Origin: Massilia phosphatilytica
GTDB lineage: Bacteria; Pseudomonadota; Gammaproteobacteria; Burkholderiales; Burkholderiaceae_D
NCBI RefSeq assembly: GCF_002968015.1
Contig: NZ_PUIP01000007.1
Location: 248,001 to 312,000 of the forward strand
Direction of reading: 5' to 3'
DNA length: 64,000 nt
Shown here: positions 24,858-32,691 of the stretch, piece by piece
Position numbering within the stretch: position 1 is the first letter of the stretch
Layout of the letters: every line of letters starts with the position of its first letter
The notes under the pieces: generated by a model
What the model was told of the DNA's origin: nothing
Databases searched by the model: none
The model's input: only the letters and a program-made list of their open reading frames with translations
Translations under genes and position numbers: made by a program

Positions 24858-26159
24858 ATGAGCATGCAGTACATTATATTGCTGGGAGTCGCCGTGTTTA
24901 TCGTCGCGGGCGCCTTGATGTTCTTACACAGGCGCAGGTCGGACAAGGCGGTTAACGCGCCGCGCACGCAGGCGCTGCAGCTTACCCCGGATAGTACGGC
25001 CATTCGCCCGACCATCGACCACCCCATAGCCCCCAAGCCATCTCTTCCGCATGCTGTTGTGTTGGGCGATAGCGTCCAACGGCCAGGGGTGCGCATTGCC
25101 CCGCTTTCGGATGAAGAACGCTTTCGAGCAGCAAAAGCACTCCCATCGGACTCGGGTTTGGGCGCGCGGCTCAGTGCCGGACTTCAGGCGGTTCCCGCGT
25201 TGCTCGTCGAAGAGGGGCATCGCGGCAAGCAATTGATGGAGGTCGTCATCAACGGCGAGTTGATTCGAGCCAAGGATGGAGTCGGTCTGCGCGCCTGGGC
25301 GGTCGGTGCAGACAACAAAATCTCCGAGCATGCCAAGCTCTTCGAAACAAACAACCTACAGAACATAGTTAATGCTGCCGCGATTTGGCAAGTCGCCTCC
25401 GTCGTCGTCGCTCAAAAGCACTTGGCTGACATCTCGGCAAAACTGGACGACATCCGCAAGGGTGTCCAAGACGTCGCTCACTTCCTCGATGAAGGACGGC
25501 GAGCCAAGGCAACAGGCACCTATGAGTATCTGGAGCAAGCCGTGTCGGCCATTGCTAAAGGTGAGCTTTCGCCGTCAATCCGAAGCGAACTCGAGACTTG
25601 TGACCGTGAACTAATCCAAATTCAGCACCACCTGCAGCAAGAGCTTGAGCGCCGGTGCACTCAAGCCATCGAACACAAGGAAATGGCTGGCACAAAGGAC
25701 CTGGAAGAGGAATCGGTGGCCAAATACGAGAAACTCAACGGCCTTGTAAAGGACATACGTCTGACGCTGAAGACCCGCGCATTGGCTTGGTACGTGCTGT
25801 CACTCTATCCAGGTGAGCCAGCCCTCAAGCAGGCCAAGATGGAAGGGCTACTGCATAGCGTCGATGAGGTCGAAAGTCGCCTTCAAACTATCGAAGCGAA
25901 CGCTGAGCACGACTGTCAGAAATTCAAGTCCTTCTGGAACAAGGAAGAAACGCTGGCTATCCGCAAAGCCAATGTACGCAAAGCTGCCCAGGCGTTGGCG
26001 AGCGACCTGCGCGATGGCACGTCACGGACCAAGGCGGAAGTGAAAATTTCGCATGGGTCGCTTCTGAAACATGACCAACCGACTTACCTCGTCTTCGAGG
26101 TCGAGGACGGCCATATTGGCGAACTCCGCGTTGCCGAACCGCTACCACGGCCAGCCTGA
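24858..26159 (+). CDS. Membrane-anchored hypothetical protein with helical core
   Basis: A 433-residue protein with one N-terminal transmembrane helix (residues 4-23) and a cytoplasmic body. The middle (about 165-330) is strongly helical and coiled-coil-like (QKHLADISAKLDDIRKGVQDVAHFLDEGRRAKATGTYEYL and LIQIQHHLQQELERRC). A hydrophobic patch, IVNAAAIWQVASVVVAQ, could be a second membrane contact. No enzyme motif and no family recognised. It lies directly upstream of the SIR2 gene on the same strand with a 144-nt gap, so it may be a partner or an independent cargo gene. Confidence 0.72.
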   Translation: MSMQYIILLGVAVFIVAGALMFLHRRRSDKAVNAPRTQALQLTPDSTAIRPTIDHPIAPKPSLPHAVVLGDSVQRPGVRIAPLSDEERFRAAKALPSDSGLGARLSAGLQAVPALLVEEGHRGKQLMEVVINGELIRAKDGVGLRAWAVGADNKISEHAKLFETNNLQNIVNAAAIWQVASVVVAQKHLADISAKLDDIRKGVQDVAHFLDEGRRAKATGTYEYLEQAVSAIAKGELSPSIRSELETCDRELIQIQHHLQQELERRCTQAIEHKEMAGTKDLEEESVAKYEKLNGLVKDIRLTLKTRALAWYVLSLYPGEPALKQAKMEGLLHSVDEVESRLQTIEANAEHDCQKFKSFWNKEETLAIRKANVRKAAQALASDLRDGTSRTKAEVKISHGSLLKHDQPTYLVFEVEDGHIGELRVAEPLPRPA

Positions 26160-26303
26160 CTTGCACCGCTATCGTTGAAAGACCAAAATTGAACCAAATT
26201 ATCGCGACGGCGCGTCTGGTAGATTGCACCGATAATGGGCCGATGACTGTTACCTTGGCTTCCGCGCAAAACAACATATATCCCGAAAAGACGGCGCCCC
26301 AAA

Positions 26304-27803
26304 ATGAATATCAGTGACTTTATTTCCAATTATCGCAACCACCCTGTCCTCTTTGTGGGAACAGGAATTAGCTTAAGATATTTAAAGAACTCTCACACTT
26401 GGGACGGCTTGCTTAGAAAGATTGCTCTTGATTTTAAGGAAAATGATGAATATTACCTGGACCTGAAAGCGAAATTTGAGTCCAACGGGAAATATGACTA
26501 TCCAAAAATTGCATCTGCATTAGAGAAAGACTTTACCGAGGCATTACTGCAAGATAGGAATGGAAAATTCAAGGAAGTAAATGACATTTTCTATGCCGAG
26601 ATGAATAAGGGTCACAAGCTCAGCAGGCTAAAGATATACATTACGCAAATTCTTTCCTCCCTCGAGTTAAAAGAAGAGATGCAAGAAGAAATTGCGGAAT
26701 TTAAAAATATTAGGAAGAATATAAGCTCGATTATCACAACCAATTACGACGGCTTGATTGAAAGCATCTTTGAATTTTCCCCGCTGATTGGAAATGATAT
26801 ATTGCTGAGCAACCCTTATGGCTCCGTTTATAAAATACACGGATGCGTAAGCGACCCTCTCAGAGTGATAATAACCTCAGAAGATTACAATAATTTTTCA
26901 AACAAATATGAATTGATTCGCGCCCAACTGCTCTCGATATTCATTCACAATCCCATAATTTTCTTCGGCTACAATATTGGCGATAACAACATTAAGGAAT
27001 TGCTAAAAACAATATTTACTTATATAGAACCCAATTCAGAAACGGCGCAGAGAATTCGAAATAATTTCCTTCTTGTTGAGTACGAGGCGGGGTCGCAATC
27101 TCAAGAGATTGGTGAGCACGATATTGACTTAGAAGGATTTGCAACAACTATTAGAATCAATAAAATTAAAACCGACGATTTTTCCTCTATTTATAAAGCG
27201 CTTGGCAATTTACTACTTCCCATCTCCGCCATGGACATTAGAAAAGTTCAAAGCATTGTCAAAGAAATTTACGCAGGCGGAAATATCAAAGTTAAGATTA
27301 CTCAGGATTTAGATTCTCTGGATAATTCCGACAGGATATTAGCAATAGGGTCGTCAAGAACAATTAAGTATCAATACTTGACCTCTGGCGAGACTATGGC
27401 TAACTACTTTGTAGTTATCTCCGAAAACAATACCGAAATTGTTGAACTTATTGACAAATACACAATAGCCAGCAGTCAGTTCTTCCCTATATTTGGTTTT
27501 GACAAAATAAAAGGTGATTTGGCTTGTGCGCCAAAGCTTAAAGCTCAGCAGCTGGCTAAATTGGATAGAACTATCGCGACTATACCCCTAGTTTGCCAAA
27601 CAGAACACAATACGATTGCCGAAATTTTAGAGGATAAAGCAATATCTCCGGGATATAAAACTAATGCAATTTTTTGGGCTGTGTGGCATGGAACAGTTGA
27701 ATTAGAGGATTGCGAAAAATATCTCAGAGGATTTGAAAAGAAAAGCGGGACAGATTATCGTAAACTCTTGTGCGTATATGACTACAAAAAATATAAGGAT
27801 TGA
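26304..27803 (+). CDS. SIR2-family protein, candidate anti-phage NADase
   Basis: A 499-residue protein with an N-terminal SIR2-like domain: PVLFVGTGIS (NAD loop, 14-23), TTNYDG with Asn147, KIHGC with His179 as candidate catalytic residue, and FFGYNIGDNN (220-229). The remaining 200 residues form an unrecognised C-terminal domain that could sense phage proteins. SIR2 proteins of this type are known in several defence systems (DSR, Thoeris ThsA, SIR2-HerA), where they deplete NAD. No HerA or ThsB partner is seen here, so a stand-alone system is likeliest. The gene is very AT-rich (about 32% GC in a sampled 60-bp stretch), clearly of foreign origin. Confidence 0.85.
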   Translation: MNISDFISNYRNHPVLFVGTGISLRYLKNSHTWDGLLRKIALDFKENDEYYLDLKAKFESNGKYDYPKIASALEKDFTEALLQDRNGKFKEVNDIFYAEMNKGHKLSRLKIYITQILSSLELKEEMQEEIAEFKNIRKNISSIITTNYDGLIESIFEFSPLIGNDILLSNPYGSVYKIHGCVSDPLRVIITSEDYNNFSNKYELIRAQLLSIFIHNPIIFFGYNIGDNNIKELLKTIFTYIEPNSETAQRIRNNFLLVEYEAGSQSQEIGEHDIDLEGFATTIRINKIKTDDFSSIYKALGNLLLPISAMDIRKVQSIVKEIYAGGNIKVKITQDLDSLDNSDRILAIGSSRTIKYQYLTSGETMANYFVVISENNTEIVELIDKYTIASSQFFPIFGFDKIKGDLACAPKLKAQQLAKLDRTIATIPLVCQTEHNTIAEILEDKAISPGYKTNAIFWAVWHGTVELEDCEKYLRGFEKKSGTDYRKLLCVYDYKKYKD

Positions 27804-28384
27804 TTATTAATCTGCGCAATGCCGGTTCTGATAGCATAAATGGCGTGCGATGAGATAAGCATGAGGGGCTGACTGCACCGAGGCCGTATTGAGGGAGACA
27901 TGGCGCCCGGAAGACGAGGCGCCTTGGGCACCTAGATAAGGGCAACGTCTAACGGTCATCAACTGACCTTACAGCCCCGCGGCCAATCCCAGTATGCGCA
28001 GTTGTGGCTAGCGCCGCCAGCATGCAGGACGAGTTCCAGCTTGGACGTCAGCGCACCTGGCCCTCTAAGTTGCTGGTGTAAAGCTCATAATCGGCGCACC
28101 AGTCAATCTTCCGCCGAACGGGGGCATCGCCCAAATCTCCTCAAGATTTTCCTCGTCACTACAATACACTGCTCCATGTAAGCCAACCGACGTCAAGCTC
28201 GTCCGAGCGGAAGCGCTAGCATTTTAGCGGAACCGGTACAATCGCTTTTTGCTGCTTCTCATTGACGCTCTCACATTAAATAGGCATGCGGGTCTCAACA
28301 TGCGACGCTGCTACTTAGTCGCGCGTTACCACAAGTTTCTTGGGGTTGGATAAGGCCCACAGAAAAATGCAGAAACCCAGTAAG
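27804..28384. other. 580-bp intergenic stretch without a supported gene
   Basis: Base composition changes from AT-rich to intermediate. No frame with ribosome site and protein-like sequence was found on either strand. It could be the remains of a decayed gene, but I recognise none. Confidence 0.5.
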
Positions 28385-28903
28385 CTAAAATAGGTGTATT
28401 GGAGCCAAGGGCGTATTTTGGATGAGAGAAAGGAACGGCCTCGATTCGCTATCCGACAAATGCAGCATGTATTGCTTCAAAGCTTCCAATAAGTTCAGCC
28501 GTAGTGTAGGTAGGCCTTCCTGCCCCATCTGCTTTGCTACCGAACCAGAATTCCCATCCGACACATTTTTACTAATCGCCATTCGACTAACCTTTTCACA
28601 CATTTGCTTTGCAGCGTCTGCGGAAACAAGCAAGCCCAAGTGCAGCAGAACCTCAAATGCAGCTACCTGTCTAGCGCTCATTATTTCTGACGGGTAAAAA
28701 TACATTTGTCTTGCCAGGGTTCCGGCCAAGTACCCCCGGCGCAATTCAAACGCTAACTGCGCAGCGCCTTCAATTCCCTCGTTTACAGGAAATAGCTCCT
28801 GTGCGCCACTAAAATAATTTTTAGGTATGAAATCACGGACATCTGTAAGCACCAATCCACGTAATTGCCTCAAAATCCATTGGTCCAATTCGTTATCTAT
28901 CAT
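28385..28903 (-). CDS. Hypothetical protein, second gene of a two-gene unit
   Basis: A 172-residue mainly helical protein (MIDNELDQWILRQLRGLVLTDVRDFIPKNYF ...), with no transmembrane segment and no recognised domain. Its ATG overlaps the stop of the upstream gene by one base (TAATG), so it is translationally coupled to that membrane protein. Such tight coupling in an island points to a two-component system, such as toxin/immunity or sensor/effector, but nothing in the sequence decides which. Confidence 0.72.
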   Translation of the reverse strand: MIDNELDQWILRQLRGLVLTDVRDFIPKNYFSGAQELFPVNEGIEGAAQLAFELRRGYLAGTLARQMYFYPSEIMSARQVAAFEVLLHLGLLVSADAAKQMCEKVSRMAISKNVSDGNSGSVAKQMGQEGLPTLRLNLLEALKQYMLHLSDSESRPFLSLIQNTPLAPIHLF

Positions 28904-29670
28904 TATGCGTGAATACTCGATGGTTCGTCATCAACAATACCTCGCTTCGTCTCCTCTAAGAAAGTTACAAGGCGTGAGTATTGCGCGTTCATGGCTTTTT
29001 CGTAAGAAGCATCGTCATCGAGCCTACACTCAATCTCTTTCCGAGCTGTAGCATTGTACTGCCACAATGCAATCATGAATGGCCTCGCAAGCTTTTGAAT
29101 TTCAATCAAACGCTGCTTACTCTCTTCATATCGCCGTGGAACTGGCCCTAGCATACGAATAGAAAACATAGCCTTCATCCAGGCCTCGTTCGCCCTCAGC
29201 ATCGCTGTAATGGTCGTCTCATTTGCTACAACCTGCAAACGAAAAAATGCTGCGCCGATTTTCTCAGTCATTTTCCGTCTATCCTCTTCCGTAATGTCTG
29301 GCGAAGCAAAACTGAGGAGAAACTGATACTGAACAGATGCGGCTTCAGCAACTTGAAGAAAAATCTCTTTTCGCAAAGTGAGACTAGCGTCAACTCTATG
29401 ACGACGCTCTGCGCTGAGATTTTGCTGTCGAACTCCGAACAGTGCCAAGCCGCCCACGGTAAGGGCACCGCCTACCGTTATCACGGTCTTGGCTATCTCG
29501 TCAGAGATGGAAAGCCTATAACCGATTGCATCCATTGCCACTTGAGCCCAATACTCAAGCGTAGCCAATATAAGTACGAAGCCTGCCAGCGCGACGGCAG
29601 CCAAAGGCACCGCTAACATAGTCCACCATTGTGCTTTCGACCGCGTTGCTTTATCTGCCATTTTAGCCAT
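28903..29670 (-). CDS. Hypothetical 2-TM protein, first gene of a two-gene unit
   Basis: A 255-residue protein. Two hydrophobic helices (about residues 15-41 and 62-83) are followed by a soluble helical domain of about 165 residues that begins with NLSAERRHRVDASLTLRKEIFLQVAEAASV. The ATG at 29670 was chosen, with GGAAC just upstream; a longer version would need a TTG start at 29736. The body resembles a coiled helical sensor, but no family is recognised. It is coupled to the 172-residue protein that follows. Confidence 0.72.
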   Translation of the reverse strand: MAKMADKATRSKAQWWTMLAVPLAAVALAGFVLILATLEYWAQVAMDAIGYRLSISDEIAKTVITVGGALTVGGLALFGVRQQNLSAERRHRVDASLTLRKEIFLQVAEAASVQYQFLLSFASPDITEEDRRKMTEKIGAAFFRLQVVANETTITAMLRANEAWMKAMFSIRMLGPVPRRYEESKQRLIEIQKLARPFMIALWQYNATARKEIECRLDDDASYEKAMNAQYSRLVTFLEETKRGIVDDEPSSIHA

Positions 29671-29996
29671 TTCAGTTCCGATTTTTTGAACGATGACAAA
29701 GATACCACACGAATGGCTTGCGAGAACCTCCGACAAGCTTGGGCCGGTCCGCGGGATAGTGCGTTATCCGAGGTCTGGAGCCCAGCTCCTGGGTAGCACG
29801 ATTTGACATTGATACCTACGCGAGGCGCAATTGAGTGCTGCAGCTGGCTGCGTCCGCGCCGCCGCATGCGGTATAGCTTGAGTGCAGAAAACGATGCGTT
29901 TCTGGACGCCCGCCCAACCATCCTTGGTCAGCCGCTCTATACGGTCTTAGATGTCCAACATCTACTCCAGCAATCATCATCCACGAAAGGGTATGC
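29671..29996. other. Region upstream of the resolvase
   Basis: About 330 bp between the divergent membrane-protein and resolvase genes. Serine resolvases often have their res site here. Short inverted sequences are present (AGATGT-CCA-ACATCT around 29949-29963), but no full res-like arrangement can be claimed. Confidence 0.4.
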
Positions 29997-30554
29997 ATGG
30001 CAGTAATTGGATACGCTCGGGTGAGCACTATCGAGCAGACGCTCGACATGCAACAAGACGCACTGCTGGCGGCGGGCGCGACCAACGTCTACGCGGACAA
30101 GGCGAGCGGCAAGACTGCTGAAAGGCCGGAACTCACTCACTGCTTGAAAGCGCTGCGCGACGGCGACGCCCTCGTCGTCTGGCGCCTGGACCGCCTGGGC
30201 CGGAACTTGCAAGACCTCATCCGCATCGTCAACGAGCTAGAGGCGCGCGGAGTCAAGTTCAAGTCGCTGAAAGAGTCTATCGACACTGGCGGCCCAGCTG
30301 GGAAGCTAGTCTTCCACATGTTCGCGGCGCTGGCTGAGTTCGAGCGCGAGCTCGTCCGAGAGCGCACACTGGCGGGCTTGGCTGCGGCGCGAGCCCGCGG
30401 CCGAAAAGGCGGTCGTCCGAACCTGTTAGACGCCAAGCAGCGGCGCGCCGCGTTAGCCATGATGAAGGACCGGGAAATGTCGGTTTCTGAGATTGCCCGC
30501 CAGTTCAACGTATCGCGCTCGACGCTGTACAGCCTTCATGCGGCGAGCAAATAA
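29997..30554 (+). CDS. Serine recombinase (resolvase/invertase family)
   Basis: A 185-residue small serine recombinase. The catalytic serine is in YARVST (residue 10 region), with the conserved arginine block ALVVWRLDRLGRNLQDL and the invertase/resolvase segment GKLVFHMFAALAEFERELVRERTLAGLAAARARGRKGGRP. The C-terminal HTH (SVSEIARQFNVSRSTLYSLH) binds DNA. AAGGG precedes the ATG. It is complete. It may be left from a Tn3-type element or act on the island itself; no transposase accompanies it. Confidence 0.92.
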   Translation: MAVIGYARVSTIEQTLDMQQDALLAAGATNVYADKASGKTAERPELTHCLKALRDGDALVVWRLDRLGRNLQDLIRIVNELEARGVKFKSLKESIDTGGPAGKLVFHMFAALAEFERELVRERTLAGLAAARARGRKGGRPNLLDAKQRRAALAMMKDREMSVSEIARQFNVSRSTLYSLHAASK

Positions 30555-30608
30555 CCGGACCTGTAGCACGGGGGAGATGACGCTCTGCCAATCCGGTGCG
30601 TGCAAATC

Positions 30609-32465
30609 TCAGTTCCCTAGACGCCAATCACTTCCCCACTCTTTATCAAGCAAGGATATTAATTTTTCATCGACAGGTGGCTGCCCGCGAAGCCATCGTG
30701 TGAACGGCTCAGGCAACTTCAAGCCCCTATACTGAAGTCTCTCCACATAGGGCATTATCAGAGCCGGGTTATAACCGTCGCCGTATCCCTGTTCGCTGCC
30801 AAGCTCCATGAAGAAACCTTTGTCTTTATCGCCGGGCAAGGTACGCCCCGTATAAAACTGTCCAAGGCCTGCAGGCCACTTGTCTTCCAGTTGCGTATTG
30901 CGCAAACAGTCCTCGAGCGAATGCCTAAAACTGTGATTGCAATATCCTCGTCCAAATCCCAATGTATCCCGCACCAAAGGTACAAATCGTTGTTCATATG
31001 CCCTTCCCCACATGGGACTTTTGCTGGAACGCCTTGGCAAGGCAGAAGGGAACAGCGGCGACCGCTCACCATTTTTCTTTGCAATTTCAAGGAAATCCAT
31101 AAACCCCAACTGCAGCAGCACAGGATGAATTGGAATTACCCGACGAGTAGCCTGATTCTTCACACGCCTTTCTGGCAAGCTCCGCACTTCCGAATCATCA
31201 TCATCATCATCGACCTGAATTTTCACAAGTGGATGAGGACCATCTACGATATCGCTTACTAAAAGCTGTAACGGCTCACGAACGCGAAAGCCATGGTAGA
31301 GACTGAGCAAAGGAACCCAATACCTTACTCCGAGGTCCCACTTCATCCTTTGTTGCCAGTCTTCCGCTGTCGAATCATACCAAGCCGAACTAAAAAGGAT
31401 GTTTAGCTGTTCCACCGAAAACGGTCGACGTGGCTTCTTCCTCTTTTTTTCCTCCACTTTCGATATCGCAGGCATGGTTTCCAATTCGGAAACAGGATTG
31501 CGTTGACACAGCCCTTTTGCTTTCGCGATTGCAAAAGCCTCGCGCAAGCCCGAAGCTACCGTTCTTTCGTACTGCATACTCCAGGGCTTTTTCAAGTCAT
31601 TCAGACGTTTTTCAAAAAACTCGTAAATGTCTGTAGGCGTGACTTCGTCCAGCTCTTTATCATGACAATGCTCAATTAAGCGAATCCACCAGGACAAGTT
31701 TGTTGTTTGTGTCTTTCGGTTAAATACAGCGAGCCGGTCAGAGTACAAAGTTGTCACGTCAGAGAGTCGCGGCCTTTTAGGTTTGACAACCTTTGACTGC
31801 AAACCCAGCTCCCAGACGGCCGGTAGCGGTTCCGCTTCAGGGATAGTCGGCTCTGCAAATTCACCATTTTGACGGGCCAACAGGACGTGGCAGCTGTGTT
31901 GAGCGGCCTTAAGAAAATCGTATGTCAGCGCCTGAATATCATCGCCGGAGGTGTCGACCAACCGGTAACCACGCGATTCCGCAAGTTGCTCCACTACTGG
32001 AATAAACGCCGAGACGTCGCCAGTGACAACCGCGTTTTTGATAAGCTCGAGTACAGCATTTACCTCACCCGCAAACTTATCTCGTTCAGTGGCGTCAAGC
32101 CAACGCCACCCTTTGGGGCTGCGCGCTTTTGCTTCTAGGGCGAGGCCCGATAGGTGCAAGGCAGACAACTGTGCAGCAAGGCCAGGCCGGCCGGCATCAA
32201 GGGGTTTTAGCCTGGTTGCACGAGGCTGCTTGAGATATGCATCGATTGCATCTTCAGCGCTTTGCGAACGTTGCAAGTCCTGCCGAAGCCTTTGAAAAAG
32301 GGCCGTAGTTTCGGCCTCCAACTCGGCCCATCGTGCTTTTGCGACACTGTAGTTCCGCCCTAGCGCTCTCTTGACGACAGTCGTGTCAAGAACCTCCCGC
32401 AAGTCGACAGGAACCGTTTTAAGGTAGGTGTAACCGTGGGGAGTTTTACGTAGATTCGGGAGCAT
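30609..32465 (-). CDS. int: Tyrosine recombinase integrase of the island
   Basis: A 618-residue phage-type integrase with an N-terminal DUF6538-like arm-binding region (MLPNLRKTPHGYTYLKTVPVDLRE), a core-binding domain in the middle, and a C-terminal catalytic domain. The first catalytic Arg lies in LYHGFRVREPLQLL, and the His-x-x-Arg box is NHSFRHSLEDCL. The ATG at 32465 was chosen because GAGG lies 5 nt upstream; an ATG at 32516 in the arm repeats lacks a ribosome site. The final tyrosine is not assigned with certainty. It lies next to the intact tRNA-Ser, the position expected for the enzyme that inserted the island. Confidence 0.9.
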   Translation of the reverse strand: MLPNLRKTPHGYTYLKTVPVDLREVLDTTVVKRALGRNYSVAKARWAELEAETTALFQRLRQDLQRSQSAEDAIDAYLKQPRATRLKPLDAGRPGLAAQLSALHLSGLALEAKARSPKGWRWLDATERDKFAGEVNAVLELIKNAVVTGDVSAFIPVVEQLAESRGYRLVDTSGDDIQALTYDFLKAAQHSCHVLLARQNGEFAEPTIPEAEPLPAVWELGLQSKVVKPKRPRLSDVTTLYSDRLAVFNRKTQTTNLSWWIRLIEHCHDKELDEVTPTDIYEFFEKRLNDLKKPWSMQYERTVASGLREAFAIAKAKGLCQRNPVSELETMPAISKVEEKKRKKPRRPFSVEQLNILFSSAWYDSTAEDWQQRMKWDLGVRYWVPLLSLYHGFRVREPLQLLVSDIVDGPHPLVKIQVDDDDDDSEVRSLPERRVKNQATRRVIPIHPVLLQLGFMDFLEIAKKNGERSPLFPSALPRRSSKSPMWGRAYEQRFVPLVRDTLGFGRGYCNHSFRHSLEDCLRNTQLEDKWPAGLGQFYTGRTLPGDKDKGFFMELGSEQGYGDGYNPALIMPYVERLQYRGLKLPEPFTRWLRGQPPVDEKLISLLDKEWGSDWRLGN

Positions 32466-32503
32466 TTTGACCTCGTCAGGCGACGTCGCTCTCCGCTTGG
32501 GAC

Positions 32504-32524
32504 TTGTACCAGCCATTTGTACCA
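32504..32524 (+). repeat. Right arm-type integrase site repeats
   Basis: TTGTACCA at 32504 and 32517, 13 bp apart, in the same orientation as the left set and about 55-75 bp from the att core. They overlap the integrase upstream region, so integrase binding may also repress its own promoter. Confidence 0.7.
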
Positions 32525-32576
32525 GTGACGTTCAAAAAGTCCCTGATATTACGCTAAATCAATGACTTAGGGCAGA

Positions 32577-32599
32577 CTGGCGGAAGCGGTGAGATTCGA
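32577..32599. repeat. Island attachment-site copy in tRNA-Ser
   Basis: 23 bp identical to 8641-8663, covering the acceptor end, CCA and part of the T arm of tRNA-Ser. It is the integrase target that stays within the functional tRNA. Confidence 0.93.
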
Positions 32600-32667
32600 A
32601 CTCACGAACGGGTTCCCCCGTCGGCAGTTTTCAAGACTGCTGCCTTCAACCACTCGGCCACGCTTCC
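32578..32667 (-). tRNA. tRNA-Ser (anticodon UGA)
   Basis: A 90-nt gene with encoded CCA. The acceptor stem GGAAGCG (32667-32661) pairs with CGCTTCC near the 3' end. The anticodon loop CTTGAAA gives anticodon TGA, a long variable arm (GCCGACGGGGGAACCCGT region) is typical of class II tRNA-Ser, and the T arm contains GTTCGAATC. Its 3' end is the island's integration site, and its original terminator now lies 24 kb away. Confidence 0.97.
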
Positions 32668-32691
32668 TGAGGAACCGGCATTATACATAAA

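Larger units (their letters stand above)
8641..32599. mobile_element. tRNA-Ser-integrated genomic island, about 24 kb
   Basis: Bounded by the 23-bp direct repeat, with an integrase gene starting about 110 bp from the intact tRNA and matching arm-type repeats inside both ends. Inside it are T6SS VgrG/PAAR effector cassettes, a structured RNA locus, an AlpA-like regulator, a SIR2 protein, unknown genes and a serine resolvase. No conjugation or T6SS structural genes are seen, so it is probably an integrative element that relies on other elements for transfer. Gene composition inside is patchy: VgrG is GC-rich, while the SIR2 gene is roughly one-third GC in sampled stretches. This suggests assembly from several sources. 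Confidence 0.92.
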
